64,000 nt of DNA, taken from Micromonospora echinospora (GTDB lineage Bacteria; Actinomycetota; Actinomycetes; Mycobacteriales; Micromonosporaceae). Made by a program: the position numbers and the translations under genes. The first letter of the stretch is position 1, and every line of letters begins with the position of its first letter. This document shows positions 27,755-37,878 of the stretch, piece after piece. Where the stretch lies: NCBI RefSeq assembly GCF_900091495.1, contig NZ_LT607413.1, forward strand, positions 1,302,001 to 1,366,000. Direction: 5' to 3'. Under the pieces are notes generated by a model. That model ran no database searches and was not told the DNA's origin. It was given only the letters and a program-made list of their open reading frames with translations.

Positions 27755-30700
27755 CCTTCTTGCTCCTTCTGCCTGCTCCCGGCCAGGGGGCCTGAGCCAG
27801 ACTGCGAGGACTGCTGCCCACCCGGAGTCGCCCCCAGGCCGGACGAGTGGCTGTCAGCGTGGTTGCTTCGGCCGCGTTGCACGCCACGATGGTATGCCGA
27901 GAGAAGTCCGCGTACCGCCTCCGGCGTACGTCGTTGCACCGACGTCACCGGCTTCTCGATCCCGCCCGGCACGAGCTGCGCCATGGGCTTGCGCTTGGGC
28001 AGGCCGGTCTGGGTGGTCTCGACCACCGGCACCTCGTTGGCCGCGCTGGCGGCACGCCAGCCGTCGTCCGCGGCGGTCTGCCAACCGCCGGGTGGCTGCG
28101 GGGTGCGCCGGCCGGCGAGGCTCTCGGCGTACGCGGAACGGTCGCTCCCGTTGGTCGCCGCACCGTTGTCGTGCGACGCGCCTCCGGTGTTCGTTGCCAT
28201 CGGTGCGTTACCTGTCGTCCCTGCTGGTTCCTTGGCGGCCGGACGGCCCCGTTCGACTGCGGCGAGCTGCTGCGTCTGGGCAGCGTCCGGGCTCCCGAGG
28301 GTGACCCGGGCACCACCGGCGGCCGTCTCGTCGTTGACCGGTCGCCGAGTGCGGAACCAGGCGGATTCCAGCTCCCGGAAGATCGGCAGTTCCATCGTCT
28401 CGTCCGCGTACCGCTGCCGGTCGGGGACCGCCGGGGCCGGTGCGGGCTGCCCGGCCGGGCTGGGGTGGCCGGCCGTTCCGGCCGGTGACTCGCCTGCCGA
28501 GCGCGGCACGCGGGGCAGCTCGGTGGTCATGTCGAGCGCTGCGGCGAGCCGCTCGGGCACGGGCGGGGTGGGCGCCTCCCGCTCCGTTCCGGCCACCGGC
28601 GGCCAGACCGGTGGAGCCGGCGTGGCCGGAGCCGGTCGGGTCGGCGGCGCGGACATCGGTGGCCCGGAGACCGGCGGAGCCGACACGGGCGGGCCGGAGA
28701 CCGGCGGGGCCGGCGGGGCCGACACCGGCGGCGGGACCTGCGGATGGGCGGTGCGCGCCTCCGGGTTCGACGGCACCTGCCGCGGCACGGCGGGTGGCTG
28801 ACCGAACCCGGCCGGTTCCTCGTCACCGGTCGCGCGCCGCTGCGGCAGCGCGTCCACCTGCTGTCCGTTCGCCGGACGGGGCGTGAAGGCGTCGCCGCCG
28901 CTGGCCCGCACGTCCGCACCGGTCAGGTCGGACCAGGCGGGCAGCGGTCGGCCGGCGCCCGGCGTGCCGTTGCGCGGCTCCGGCTCGAAGGGCCGCCCAC
29001 CGAGGGTGACCTGGTTGCCGGAGCCTCCCGGACGGGGGGCCGGCGCCGGGGCGTTGCCCAGTGCCGGCAGCGTGCCGACGGTGGGCAGCGGGGTCGCTGG
29101 AGCAGGACCGGACGCGGGCAGCCCCGGCGGTTGCTGCACCCGGCCGGAGAGCGCACGTGGCACCAGGACCGTGGTGGGCAGGTCGACCTCGGCGACCGTG
29201 CCCCGCTCGGTGCCCGGCCGTAGCTCGACCCGGACCCCGTGCCGGGCGGCCAGCCGGGCGACCACGACCAGGCCCATCATCCGGGAGACCGCGACGTCCA
29301 CCTGCGGCGGCGTGGCGAGCCGCTCGTTCAGGTCGGCGATCTGCTCGGCGCTGATGCCGATGCCCCGGTCCTCGACGTAGAGCGACGCGCGGTCGCCGAC
29401 CCGGCGGGCCTCGACCATGACCTGGGAGTCCGGCGGCGAGAACGCGGTGGCGTTGTCGAACAGCTCGGCGACCAGGTGGACCAGGTCGTTGACCGCGTGC
29501 GCGGCGACCTCGATGTCCCGGTCGATCACGCCGAACTCGATCCGGGTGTAGTGCTCGACCTCGGACTGCGCGGCCCGGAGCACGTCGATCAGGGCGGCCG
29601 GCTGCCGCTGCACCCGGGTGGAGTCCGCACCGGCGAGGACCAGCAGGTTCTCGTCGTTGCGGCGCATCCGGGTGGCCAGGTGGTCGAGTTGGAACAGCTC
29701 GGCCAGCCGGTCCGGGTCCTCCTCGCCGCGCTCCAGCCGGTCGAGGTGACCGATCAGCCGGTCGACCAGGATCTGGGACCGGCGGGCCAGGTTGACGAAC
29801 ATGGTCGCCACGGAGGCGCGGAGCGCGGCCTGCTCGGCCGCCGTCCGGACCGCCTCCAGGTGGACGGCGTTGAACGCCTCGGTCACCTGGCCGAACTCGT
29901 CCTTGCTGCGCACCGGGAGCGGCTCGGCGATCTGGTTGGCGAGCTGCATCGGGGTGAGCTGGCCGGTGACCTTCGGATCCCGCAGCCGGGCCACCGCATG
30001 GGGCAGGCCGTACTGGGCGATGGAGAGCGCTCCCTGCCGCAGGTCGCGCAGGGAGCGGGCCATCGACCGGGCGACCAGGTAGGCGAAGAAGATCGCCAGT
30101 AGCAGCATGCTGAGCAGCAGGCCGGTCTCCAGGAAGACCCGGCGCTGCACGTCGGAGCGGAGCTGGTCGGCCAGGCCGATCACGTCGCCGTCGAGTTTGG
30201 CCTCCACGGTACGGATCAGTTTGGCGTTGGCGACCATCGCGGCGTCCCACTCGTTCGCCCCGAACGGCGCGCCGGCCATGCTGTCGCTGGTGTTGCCGTT
30301 GATCCAGCCGAGGTAGTTCTCGACCTGGCGCTGGTCCGATCCGGCGACGGTCTGCTGGTACAGCTCGGACTCGGCCTGGTTGGCGACCGCCTGGAAACTC
30401 TGTAGCGCCTGCTGCTGGCCGGTGCCGGTGGCGATGTAGTCGGTGCGCAACACCGGGCTCATCGACCCCTGGATCAGCGCCCTGTGCACCACGACCCGAC
30501 GGACCGAGAGGAACTCCTTGGCCCGGGCGCTGGCGGCCACCGCGCGCATCCGCTCGCTCAGGTCGGTGTCCCCGGCGAGCTGGCTGGCCGAGTCCCGGAT
30601 GTCCAGCAGGTCGTTGATCAGACCCTCGTAGGACCGGGCGGCGTCGGTGAGCGGCAGCCGGTTGTTGAAGACCTGGCTGCGAGTGCCGGGAAGGTCCTGC

Positions 30701-31131
30701 AGGCTCTGGTCGATCCGGTCGAGGACCTTCTCGAGGTTGCCGGGGAGCCCGTCGAGCTCGGCCCGCTGCCGGGAGTACGGCGCCCGGGCCCGGTCGACCC
30801 GCTCGTGCACGTCGGTGTAGGCCTTGTTGTACTGCTCCCGGGTCTGCGCGTTCGCCCCGAGCAACAGCACGGCGGCGGCCCGCTCGTCCTGGAGGGTGTC
30901 GACCAGCTCACCGGAGTGACCGGTGAGGTGCGCCAGGTCGCCGGCGCGGTTGGCACCGTTGAGCGTGTCAAGGTGGTCGATCAGGCCGTTGGTGCCGACG
31001 ACCACCGTGGCGATGGTCGGCACGATCATGATGAGGCCGAGCTTCGACCAGATCGGCATGTCGCGGAGCCGACCAGCCGGCCGGCGCATTCGCGACAGGA
31101 AGGAGCCCGCCGTCTTTGGTCGTTTGCTCAC
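27751..31131 (-). CDS. cvnA: Conservon sensor kinase-like protein (CvnA) with nitrate-sensing-type domain
   Basis: This 1126-residue membrane sensor has a first helix at about 28-50 ([19 protein letters not shown]), an extracytoplasmic NIT-type helical domain to about 335, and a second helix ([19 protein letters not shown]). A HAMP-like linker follows, then a GHKL ATPase domain ([29 protein letters not shown]). From about 640 the chain is Pro/Ala-rich and probably disordered, with short repeats of VS(A/G)PP type near 790-830. There is no clear phosphoacceptor His box, as usual for CvnA. The signal is unknown; nitrate is only a family label. Confidence 0.92.
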   Translation of the reverse strand: MSKRPKTAGSFLSRMRRPAGRLRDMPIWSKLGLIMIVPTIATVVVGTNGLIDHLDTLNGANRAGDLAHLTGHSGELVDTLQDERAAAVLLLGANAQTREQYNKAYTDVHERVDRARAPYSRQRAELDGLPGNLEKVLDRIDQSLQDLPGTRSQVFNNRLPLTDAARSYEGLINDLLDIRDSASQLAGDTDLSERMRAVAASARAKEFLSVRRVVVHRALIQGSMSPVLRTDYIATGTGQQQALQSFQAVANQAESELYQQTVAGSDQRQVENYLGWINGNTSDSMAGAPFGANEWDAAMVANAKLIRTVEAKLDGDVIGLADQLRSDVQRRVFLETGLLLSMLLLAIFFAYLVARSMARSLRDLRQGALSIAQYGLPHAVARLRDPKVTGQLTPMQLANQIAEPLPVRSKDEFGQVTEAFNAVHLEAVRTAAEQAALRASVATMFVNLARRSQILVDRLIGHLDRLERGEEDPDRLAELFQLDHLATRMRRNDENLLVLAGADSTRVQRQPAALIDVLRAAQSEVEHYTRIEFGVIDRDIEVAAHAVNDLVHLVAELFDNATAFSPPDSQVMVEARRVGDRASLYVEDRGIGISAEQIADLNERLATPPQVDVAVSRMMGLVVVARLAARHGVRVELRPGTERGTVAEVDLPTTVLVPRALSGRVQQPPGLPASGPAPATPLPTVGTLPALGNAPAPAPRPGGSGNQVTLGGRPFEPEPRNGTPGAGRPLPAWSDLTGADVRASGGDAFTPRPANGQQVDALPQRRATGDEEPAGFGQPPAVPRQVPSNPEARTAHPQVPPPVSAPPAPPVSGPPVSAPPVSGPPMSAPPTRPAPATPAPPVWPPVAGTEREAPTPPVPERLAAALDMTTELPRVPRSAGESPAGTAGHPSPAGQPAPAPAVPDRQRYADETMELPIFRELESAWFRTRRPVNDETAAGGARVTLGSPDAAQTQQLAAVERGRPAAKEPAGTTGNAPMATNTGGASHDNGAATNGSDRSAYAESLAGRRTPQPPGGWQTAADDGWRAASAANEVPVVETTQTGLPKRKPMAQLVPGGIEKPVTSVQRRTPEAVRGLLSAYHRGVQRGRSNHADSHSSGLGATPGGQQSSQSGSGPLAGSRQKEQEG

Positions 31132-31325
31132 GTCACCGCCCTCGCGATCTCAGCGTCCGCCGTGTTGCCCCGGGCAACGCCCAGCGACCGACCCGGCGGG
31201 TCGGACCTCCGAGATTCCATCACGCCGCCTCTCAAAGAGAAAGCCCAGGCTGTCCCTCGCCCGGGGTGTGATGAGATGTTGAGACAGTTTGATCGCAGCC
31301 CGTCTGGCCGGAGTCACCTACCGTA

Positions 31326-31931
31326 ATGAAGCCCCCGCACCGCGTCGTCCTGCTCGCCGGCCCTTCGGGCTCCGGAAAGTCCTACGTCGCACGCCGAACC
31401 GGACTCCCCGTGCTCTGTCTCGACGATTTCTACAAGGACGGCGACGACCCTACGTTGCCACGTCGGCACGACCGAATCGACTGGGATTCGCCGCATGCCT
31501 GGGATGCCGGCTTCGCCGTGGAAACCATTGCTCGACTGGCTCGTGACGGCAAGGCCGAAGTGCCGGTTTATGCAATCGGCGAAGACCGCCGAGTGGGTAC
31601 CCGGACGTTCGATCTCGCCGGAGCGCCATTCTTCGTCGCCGAGGGGATTTTCGCCGCCGAGATCGTCGCCGAATGCCGTGATCGGGGTCTTCTCGCCGGC
31701 GCGTACGCCCTTCGTCGGCCGCGCGGCGCGACATTCCTCCGCCGACTCACCCGGGACCTCGCCGAACAGCGCAAGGCACCGGGGGTGCTTCTCCGGCGCG
31801 GCCTGACGTTGCTGCGCGAGGAGCCGGCGGTGCTGCGCCGGCAGACCGGACTGGGCGCGGAGGCGGCGCGGGCCCGCGAGGTGCTGCGGCGGGTGGCCAT
31901 GCTGCTCGCCGGCCACCCCCGCCGGTCCTGA
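31326..31931 (+). CDS. Uridine kinase-like P-loop kinase
   Basis: This 201-residue protein has Walker A AGPSGSGKS (11-19), followed by LCLDDFYKDGDDPTLP as in uridine/cytidine kinases, and RIDWDSPHAWD, then a lid-like Arg-rich region. Members of this actinobacterial group are annotated as uridine kinases, but substrates have seldom been tested. Its place beside adenosine deaminase, convergent with a 27-base gap, fits nucleoside salvage. It is divergent from cvnA across a 194-base promoter region in which I see no clear motif. Confidence 0.8.
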   Translation: MKPPHRVVLLAGPSGSGKSYVARRTGLPVLCLDDFYKDGDDPTLPRRHDRIDWDSPHAWDAGFAVETIARLARDGKAEVPVYAIGEDRRVGTRTFDLAGAPFFVAEGIFAAEIVAECRDRGLLAGAYALRRPRGATFLRRLTRDLAEQRKAPGVLLRRGLTLLREEPAVLRRQTGLGAEAARAREVLRRVAMLLAGHPRRS

Positions 31932-31958
31932 ATCCCGCCCGCTGGCGACCCGGCCGGG

Positions 31959-33038
31959 TCAGGAGAGCAGCTTCGCGTACGCCGGCTTGATCACGTCGTC
32001 GATGATCCGCAGCCGCTCGTCGAACGGGATGAAGGCGCTCTTCATCGCGTTGATGGTGAACCACTGGAGTTCCTTCCAGCCGTAGCCGAAGGCGTCCACC
32101 AGCAGCGCCATCTCCCGTGACATCGAGGTGCCGCTCATCAGCCGGTTGTCGGTGTTGACCGTCACCCGGAACCGCAGGTCGCGCAGGAGACCGATCGGGT
32201 GCTCGGCGATCGACGCGGCCGCCCCGGTCTGCACGTTGGACGACGGGCACAACTCCAGCGGGATCCGCTTGTCCCGCACGTACGCGGCCAGCCGGCCGAG
32301 CTGCGGACGGTCGTCGGTGAGGGTGATGTCGTCGACGATCCGTACCCCGTGCCCGAGGCGGTCCGCGCCGCACCACTGGATCGCCTGCCAGATCGACGGC
32401 AGACCGAACGCCTCACCGGCGTGGATGGTGAAGTGGAAGTTCTCCCGCTGGAGGTACTCGAAGGCGTCCAGGTGCCGGGTGGGCGGGAACCCGGCCTCGG
32501 CGCCGGCGATGTCGAAGCCGACCACGCCGGTGTCCCGGTGCCGGACGGCCAGTTCGGCGATCTCCTGCGACCGGGCGGCGTGCCGCATCGCGGTCAGCAG
32601 GGTGCCGACCCGGATCGGGTTGCCGGCCTGGGCGGCCAGCTCGCTGCCCTCGGCGAAGCCGGCGAGCACCGCCTCGACCACCTGGTCCAGGGTGAGGTCC
32701 TGTTCCAGGTGCTGCTCGGGGGCGAAGCGCACCTCGGCGTAGACGACTCCGTCGGCGGCCAGGTCCAGGGCGCACTCCCGGGCCACCCGGGCCAGCGCCG
32801 GTGCGGTCTGCATGACCGCCACCGTGTGCGCGAAGGTCTCCAGGTAACGCTCCAGCGAACCGGAGTTCGCCGCCTCGACGAACCACCTGCCGAGTTCGTC
32901 CGGATCGGTGCTGGGCAGCTCGTGGCCCACCTCGGCGGCCAGCTCGATGATCGTGGTCGGCCGCAGCCCGCCGTCCAGGTGGTCGTGGAGCAGCGCCTTG
33001 GGCGCCTGGACGATTTCTTCGTATCCGATTGCCACCAT
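31959..33038 (-). CDS. add: Adenosine deaminase
   Basis: This 359-residue zinc amidohydrolase converts adenosine or deoxyadenosine to inosine. It retains [10 protein letters not shown] (metal His pair), HAGEAFG with catalytic Glu, [17 protein letters not shown] and the metal Asp in [13 protein letters not shown]. These match functional adenosine deaminases rather than adenine deaminases or ADGF proteins. It is one part of the nucleoside catabolism set spread across this window. It is divergent from the radical SAM operon. Confidence 0.94.
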   Translation of the reverse strand: MVAIGYEEIVQAPKALLHDHLDGGLRPTTIIELAAEVGHELPSTDPDELGRWFVEAANSGSLERYLETFAHTVAVMQTAPALARVARECALDLAADGVVYAEVRFAPEQHLEQDLTLDQVVEAVLAGFAEGSELAAQAGNPIRVGTLLTAMRHAARSQEIAELAVRHRDTGVVGFDIAGAEAGFPPTRHLDAFEYLQRENFHFTIHAGEAFGLPSIWQAIQWCGADRLGHGVRIVDDITLTDDRPQLGRLAAYVRDKRIPLELCPSSNVQTGAAASIAEHPIGLLRDLRFRVTVNTDNRLMSGTSMSREMALLVDAFGYGWKELQWFTINAMKSAFIPFDERLRIIDDVIKPAYAKLLS

Positions 33039-33164
33039 GACCCGACTCTAGTGGTCGGTGCCCACGGCACCGCGCCGAGCACGCCGGGCCACCCGCGACA
33101 GAGGTCAGCCCGGCCGTCCACCGCCCGGTGCGCCCGCGCGACCCCTGCCCGAGCGCACCGCCGC

Positions 33165-33193
33165 TTTCCAAAGAGTAATCGACAACCTACGAT
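33165..33193 (+). promoter_or_regulatory. Possible promoter of the radical SAM operon
   Basis: TTTCCA (33165-33170) and TACGAT (33188-33193) are spaced by 17 bases and resemble -35 and -10 boxes. Transcription would start near 33200, leaving a leader of about 175 bases before the radical SAM gene. Confidence 0.4.
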
Positions 33194-33211
33194 GGGTTGC
33201 ACTTCGAAGTG

Positions 33212-33373
33212 ATGGCTCACATCCATGATCGGCGACGCCTGGTTCCGCTGGTGACCGCCCTGACGACCGGACTATCGGGCGACTGCCGCCAGGCGCTTCC
33301 TGAACCCGTCGGACGGGGTCACGCAGGCCCGCCAATTTTCTGCGCCGCCTGCTGGCGGCGACGGGGGAGGTAG
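33212..33373 (+). other. Possible 53-codon leader ORF before the radical SAM gene
   Basis: An ATG frame starts about 12 bases after the predicted transcription start, runs through the leader and ends 2 bases before the radical SAM GTG. It would end with PPIFCAACWRRRGR. Its third-position GC is about 70 percent, far below that of neighbouring genes, and no strong ribosome site precedes it. It may therefore be chance. If real it could be a regulatory leader peptide or, less likely, a peptide substrate. A 7-base hairpin (33343-33349 with 33354-33360) and the ribosome site GGGGGAGG (33363-33370) lie at its end. Confidence 0.2.
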
Positions 33374-33375
33374 AA

Positions 33376-34668
33376 GTGTCAGAAACCGCGCTCGAAGCCG
33401 CGTTCGTCACACCGCAGTCGACCCGGGAGAGCCTGATCGGGGCTTTCAAGCCGCGGAGCTCGGAACTGCCGACCACCGGGTCGAGCTTCTTCATCCACCT
33501 CAGCGAGCTCTGTCCGGTCGCGTGCCTGCACTGCATGTACTCCTCGGACCTGCAACGCAAGTCGGCGAAGGACTCGTTGTCCCGGGACGAGCTGACCAAG
33601 GCGATCGATTTCATCAACGAATCTCGATCCCAGAAGCTCAACATCACCGGCGGCGGAGAGCCGTTCCTCAAATTCAACAGCATCCTGCGGCTGCTCACCG
33701 AGGTGACCACGCCGAAGATCGATGTCGTCAGCGCCGGCTACTGGGGCAAGGAGCCGACGCGGGCGAACACGCTCATCCGCCGACTCGACGCCGCCCTGGC
33801 GGACAACCCGGCCGGGCCCGAGGTCATCCTGCGGCTGAGCCTGGACCGCTACCACCTCGAAGCGCCCCGACCGGTACGGCTGGAGCACTACGGCAACGTC
33901 GCCCGGGCGTGGGCCGAGCAGCGGCCCGGCTTCGGGCTCGGCTTCCGCAGCATCGAGCCGGACTGGAACATCGTCGACCGGCAGATCGCCGAGGAGCTCG
34001 GGGCCCGTCTCGTCGACGTCAACGACTGGAACCGCAAGCTCGTCCTCCCCGACGGCCGGGAAATACCCATCACGTTCAACGTGTTCCGCCGCAGCGGCAA
34101 GGCCAGCGAGCTGGCGGAGGGCCACCACGACACGTCCCGCTCCATCCACGAGTACTACAACCCCTTCGAGACCGGCAGCAGGCGGCTCTCCCTGGCGACC
34201 ACGGTCAACGACGCCATCCGCGGCAACTATGCCGCGAGTTCGGGGGTGGCCGTCACCCTGAACTCGGACGGCACCTTCTGGATCTTCTGCGGCACCGCGC
34301 CGGACCGGCGGTTGCTGCTCGGCCAGGAGAGCTTCGCCGAGGCGGTCGCCACCTTCTTCCAGGACCCGATCACCCATCTGCTCGTGGAGGAGGGGGTGTG
34401 GTCCCTGTCGGACCTGGTGATCGAACTGGACAAGGAGGCGCACGCCGCGGCGATGGCGAAGAACGACGTCGCGTCGCTGGTCGAGGACCTGCTCGACGCC
34501 GAGGACGTCCGACTCGCGGTGACTCTGGTGGCCACCCAGAAGCTCCTGGCCGAAGATCGGGCCACGCTGGACGGGTCGCACCCGCTCGGTGCGGTGTTGG
34601 CCGCCCCGCACCGGGACCTGCTCGCCGAATGCCGGGCGCTCATCGCCGAACGTCGGGCCCGGCGATGA
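33376..34668 (+). CDS. Radical SAM enzyme of unknown reaction
   Basis: This 430-residue radical SAM protein has the cluster motif CPVACLHC (Cys46, Cys50, Cys53), the SAM-binding NITGGGEP (89-96) and a complete half-barrel. A C-terminal part of about 150 residues shows no SPASM cysteine set; only one Cys is seen there (FCGTAPD). GTG start with GGGGGAGG 5 bases upstream. It overlaps the next gene by 4 bases (ATGA). Nothing in the sequence fixes the substrate, but its three coupled partners handle a nucleobase-like compound. See the finding on this operon. Confidence 0.88.
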   Translation: MSETALEAAFVTPQSTRESLIGAFKPRSSELPTTGSSFFIHLSELCPVACLHCMYSSDLQRKSAKDSLSRDELTKAIDFINESRSQKLNITGGGEPFLKFNSILRLLTEVTTPKIDVVSAGYWGKEPTRANTLIRRLDAALADNPAGPEVILRLSLDRYHLEAPRPVRLEHYGNVARAWAEQRPGFGLGFRSIEPDWNIVDRQIAEELGARLVDVNDWNRKLVLPDGREIPITFNVFRRSGKASELAEGHHDTSRSIHEYYNPFETGSRRLSLATTVNDAIRGNYAASSGVAVTLNSDGTFWIFCGTAPDRRLLLGQESFAEAVATFFQDPITHLLVEEGVWSLSDLVIELDKEAHAAAMAKNDVASLVEDLLDAEDVRLAVTLVATQKLLAEDRATLDGSHPLGAVLAAPHRDLLAECRALIAERRARR

Positions 34669-35276
34669 TGCCGGCGGTGGAGATCGGCGACCCGGATCAC
34701 CTGTACGCGCGGATTCTGCGGGCCCGCCGACCGAGTGGCGAGATCCGGCGTCGCACCACCGAGTTGGGGACGCTGCTCGCCCGACACACGCGCGACTCCG
34801 TACGGACCTGGTCCGGTCCGGACAGCCGGGTGCTCGCCGTGGTCATCCTGCGGGGTGGCGCGCTGCTCTACCCCGGTTTCGTCGCCATGTTCGAGGACGC
34901 CGACTTCTGTTTCGTCGGCATGAGCCGCGACGCGCAGATGCGGTCCGTCCGGGCCGACTACATGACCCCCGTTCCGCAGGACGACTACGACGTGGTCATC
35001 TACCTGGACGGGGTGTGCGCCACCGGCGGCACCCTGCTGGAGACCCGGCGACTGGTCCAGAAGGAATGCGATGGCAGGTACGAGGTGGCGGCGGTGATCA
35101 GCAGTTCCGCGTCCGCGACCAGACTGCTGCGCGAGGCCGGGGTGGCCGTCGTCGGGTTGAGCCTGTACGAGTCGCTCAAGGGTGGCCTCGTCCTGCCCGA
35201 CCTCGGTGAACTGGACGCCGGTGACCTGCTGAGCGGTGTCGGGTTCCCGGGCCGGCAGGAGGAGCCGGAGCGGTGA
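34665..35276 (+). CDS. Divergent uracil-phosphoribosyltransferase-like protein
   Basis: This 203-residue type I PRTase fold protein resembles Upp (AVVILRGGALLYPG and the PRPP loop YLDGVCATGGTLLE, 113-126). The loop reads LDG where Upp has VDPM. The C-terminal base-binding part, SLYESLKGGLVLPDLGELDAG, lacks the canonical GLNDxG and [10 protein letters not shown] features of the true Upp at 10017-10649. It probably attaches ribose 5-phosphate to, or removes it from, a base other than uracil. Either ATG 34665 or 34668 may be used. Both ends overlap neighbours by 4 bases. Confidence 0.78.
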   Translation: MMPAVEIGDPDHLYARILRARRPSGEIRRRTTELGTLLARHTRDSVRTWSGPDSRVLAVVILRGGALLYPGFVAMFEDADFCFVGMSRDAQMRSVRADYMTPVPQDDYDVVIYLDGVCATGGTLLETRRLVQKECDGRYEVAAVISSSASATRLLREAGVAVVGLSLYESLKGGLVLPDLGELDAGDLLSGVGFPGRQEEPER

Positions 35277-36622
35277 GCCTTCCTCCGTCGACGAGCGACC
35301 GCCAGGGTCCTGCGGTGGACCGCCGGGAGACCGGTGAGCGGCCGGTGCCGGTCAGCCGGGCACCCGACCCGGAGGCCGACGGGCTGTTGCTGGCCGGCCC
35401 CCGGTTGGCCACCGGCGAGGTGGTCGACGTCCTGTTGAGCGGCGGGCGGATCGCTGTCGTCCGGCCGGCGGGCACCCCGGTCGCCGACGGAGTACCGCGG
35501 CTCGACCTCTCGGGTCATCTGCTGCTGCCGGCCCCGGCCGAACCGCACTCGCACTTCGACAAGGTGCTCACCGGTACGGTGCTGGGCAACCGGACCGGTG
35601 ACCTGGCCGGCGCGGTCGACGCCTGGTACGCGTACCGGCGGTCGGTGTCCCGGTCGGACGTCCGCGAACGGGCGCTACGCGCGGCGTACGAGTTGCTGGG
35701 CAGCGGGGCCACCGCGATCCGTACCCACGTGGACGTCGGTGTCGCCACCGGGCTGGGGATGCTGGAGGCGCTGCTCGAGGTGCGTGAGGAACTCGCCGGA
35801 CAGGTGGAGCTACAGGTCGTCGCCATGGTCGACCGCCCCGTGACCGGCCCCGACGGCGCGGGCAACCGGGCGATGCTGGTCGAGGCGGTACGGTCGGGCG
35901 CCGACGTGATCGGGGCGGCGCCCTACAGTCACCCGGATCCGCCCGCCTGCCTGCGGCTGCTGCTCGACGTCGCGGCGGAATTCGGTCGGCCGGTGGACCT
36001 GCACACCGACGAGACACTGGACCCGGCCGTCGACACCCTGAGCGAGCTGGCCGAGCTGGTGTTGGCCACCGGCTTCCGACCGGCCGTCACCGCCAGCCAC
36101 TGCGTCAGCCTGGGCGTACGCGGGGAGGAAGCCACCCGCGCGGTGGTCGCCCGGGTGGCCGCCGCCGGGATCGGTGTGATCACCTGCCCGTCCACCAACC
36201 TCTTCCTCCAGGGCCGGGGGCACGGGCACTCCGTACCCCGTGGCCTGACCGCGATCGTGGCGCTGCGGGCCGCCGGGGTGGCCGTCGCCGGTGCTGGCGA
36301 CAACATGCGGGACCCGTTCAACCCGGTCGGCCGGGGTGATCCACTGGAGACGGCGTCGCTGCTGGTCACCGCAGGGCACCTGGACCCCGCGGAGGCCTAT
36401 GACGCGGTCAGCGCCCAGGCCCGTACGGTGATGGGCCTGCCGGCCGTACGGATCGAGGCGGGTGCGCCGGCCGAGTTGCTGGCGATCCGGGCGCAATCGT
36501 TGACCGACGCGATCGCAGCGGCCAACATGGACCGAATGGTGATTCATCGGGGCCGGCTGGTCAGCCGGACACGGGTGGAACGCACTTTCTCGCCGCCGCT
36601 GCCGGCGGCGGCCCGGCGATGA
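35273..36622 (+). CDS. CodA-type amidohydrolase (cytosine-deaminase-like)
   Basis: This 449-residue metal-dependent hydrolase has the pattern of cytosine deaminase and isocytosine/N-isopropylammelide-type enzymes: PAEPHSHFDKV (His92, His94), HVDVG, DLHTDET, SHCVSL and AGAGDNMRDPFNP with the metal Asp. It most likely deaminates or opens a heterocyclic base. The GTG start overlaps the upstream stop in GTGA. The first 30 residues are extra relative to CodA and look disordered. Substrate assignment is inference from the family and its partners. Confidence 0.82.
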   Translation: MSLPPSTSDRQGPAVDRRETGERPVPVSRAPDPEADGLLLAGPRLATGEVVDVLLSGGRIAVVRPAGTPVADGVPRLDLSGHLLLPAPAEPHSHFDKVLTGTVLGNRTGDLAGAVDAWYAYRRSVSRSDVRERALRAAYELLGSGATAIRTHVDVGVATGLGMLEALLEVREELAGQVELQVVAMVDRPVTGPDGAGNRAMLVEAVRSGADVIGAAPYSHPDPPACLRLLLDVAAEFGRPVDLHTDETLDPAVDTLSELAELVLATGFRPAVTASHCVSLGVRGEEATRAVVARVAAAGIGVITCPSTNLFLQGRGHGHSVPRGLTAIVALRAAGVAVAGAGDNMRDPFNPVGRGDPLETASLLVTAGHLDPAEAYDAVSAQARTVMGLPAVRIEAGAPAELLAIRAQSLTDAIAAANMDRMVIHRGRLVSRTRVERTFSPPLPAAARR

Positions 36623-37878
36623 CGGCCACCATGTCCGCCGGTCCGGTGCTCCGGACCAACTGGAGCCGGGTGCTGCTCACCTATCTCGCCGGGGTGCTGG
36701 CAGCGGCCGCCCTCGGCAAGATCGGCCCGGTGTTCGGGCCGCTCCAGTCGGATCTCGGCCTCTCGCTGCCCGCCGTCGGCTGGGCGGCGTCCGCCATGAC
36801 CGGGGTCGCGGCGGCCCTGGGTCTGATCGGTGGCGTGTGGACCGACCGGCTGGGCGACCGGCGCAGCCTGTTGGCCGGGCTGGTCCTGCTCGCCGTGACC
36901 GGCGCCGCCGGGGCACTCGCCTGGGACGCGACGAGCCTGCTCGTCCTGCGGCTGTTCGAAGGCACCGGATACCTGCTGGTCGTGGTCGCGGCGCCAGCGC
37001 TGATCATGCGGCTGACCACCGGCGCCGACCGGGTGACCGCGCTCTCGGTGTGGGGGACGTTCATCCCGGTCGGATTGGCCGTCGGCTCGGGGGCCGGCGG
37101 AGTCGTCGCCGGTGGTGTGGGCTGGCGCTCCTGGTTCCTCCTGCTCGGCGCGGGCGTCGCGGCGGTCGCGGCGGTCGCAGCGGTCCGGCTCCCCGGCCCC
37201 GGCCGGTACGCCGGCCGGGCGGGACGAGCCGACGAAGGACCAGACCTGACGGTCGGGAAGCCGGACGGCCACACCGGCGTTCCGGCCACCCGTCCCCGGA
37301 TCCGGGCGGCTGTGCTGGCCCGGATACTGGCGCTCTCCGCCGGGTTCGGCGCGGTGTCGATGATCAGCGTGGCGATGCTGACCCTGCTGCCCACGTTCCT
37401 CTCCACCGACGTGGGTCTCGGCTCGTCGACAGCCGGGCTGGCCGTCGCGCTGGTCTCGCTCGTCAGCGTGCCCGGCGGGATCGTCGCCGGATGGTTGTTA
37501 CGCCGCCTGGCCGGGATCCCGGTGCTCGGCCCGCTGGCCCTCACCATGCCGCTCCTGGCCATCGTGATCTTCAGCGGAGCCCGGATCCCCGCCCTGGCCA
37601 TCGGGGCCGCCGCCGTGCTGCTGTTCGTCAACGGGATCCTGGTGGCGGTGGCGTTCGCCGCCGTGCCGCAGGTGGTCGACGGCGCGGATCAGCTCGGCAT
37701 GGGCAACGGGCTGCTGGTGCAGTTGGGCAGCTGCGGGTCACTGCTCGGGCCGCCGCTGTTCGCCGCCACGGTGGACCGGTTCGGCTGGGGGCCGGTGCCG
37801 GTCGTGGTCGGCGTCGCCGCCGTCCTCGGCCTGGTCCTGTTCCTCATCGCCCACCGGTCTCCGGCGCCCCGGCGGTGA
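36619..37878 (+). CDS. MFS transporter (CynX/NNP-like)
   Basis: This 419-residue protein has about 12 predicted membrane helices and the loop motif GVWTDRLGDRRS between helices 2 and 3, as in major facilitator proteins. A charged central loop (about 195-225) divides the two halves. It is the last gene of a four-gene coupled operon (ATGA overlap with the amidohydrolase) and so probably moves the substrate or product of that pathway; direction is unknown. The 3' end overlaps the convergent IMPase gene by 35 bases. Confidence 0.85.
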   Translation: MTATMSAGPVLRTNWSRVLLTYLAGVLAAAALGKIGPVFGPLQSDLGLSLPAVGWAASAMTGVAAALGLIGGVWTDRLGDRRSLLAGLVLLAVTGAAGALAWDATSLLVLRLFEGTGYLLVVVAAPALIMRLTTGADRVTALSVWGTFIPVGLAVGSGAGGVVAGGVGWRSWFLLLGAGVAAVAAVAAVRLPGPGRYAGRAGRADEGPDLTVGKPDGHTGVPATRPRIRAAVLARILALSAGFGAVSMISVAMLTLLPTFLSTDVGLGSSTAGLAVALVSLVSVPGGIVAGWLLRRLAGIPVLGPLALTMPLLAIVIFSGARIPALAIGAAAVLLFVNGILVAVAFAAVPQVVDGADQLGMGNGLLVQLGSCGSLLGPPLFAATVDRFGWGPVPVVVGVAAVLGLVLFLIAHRSPAPRR

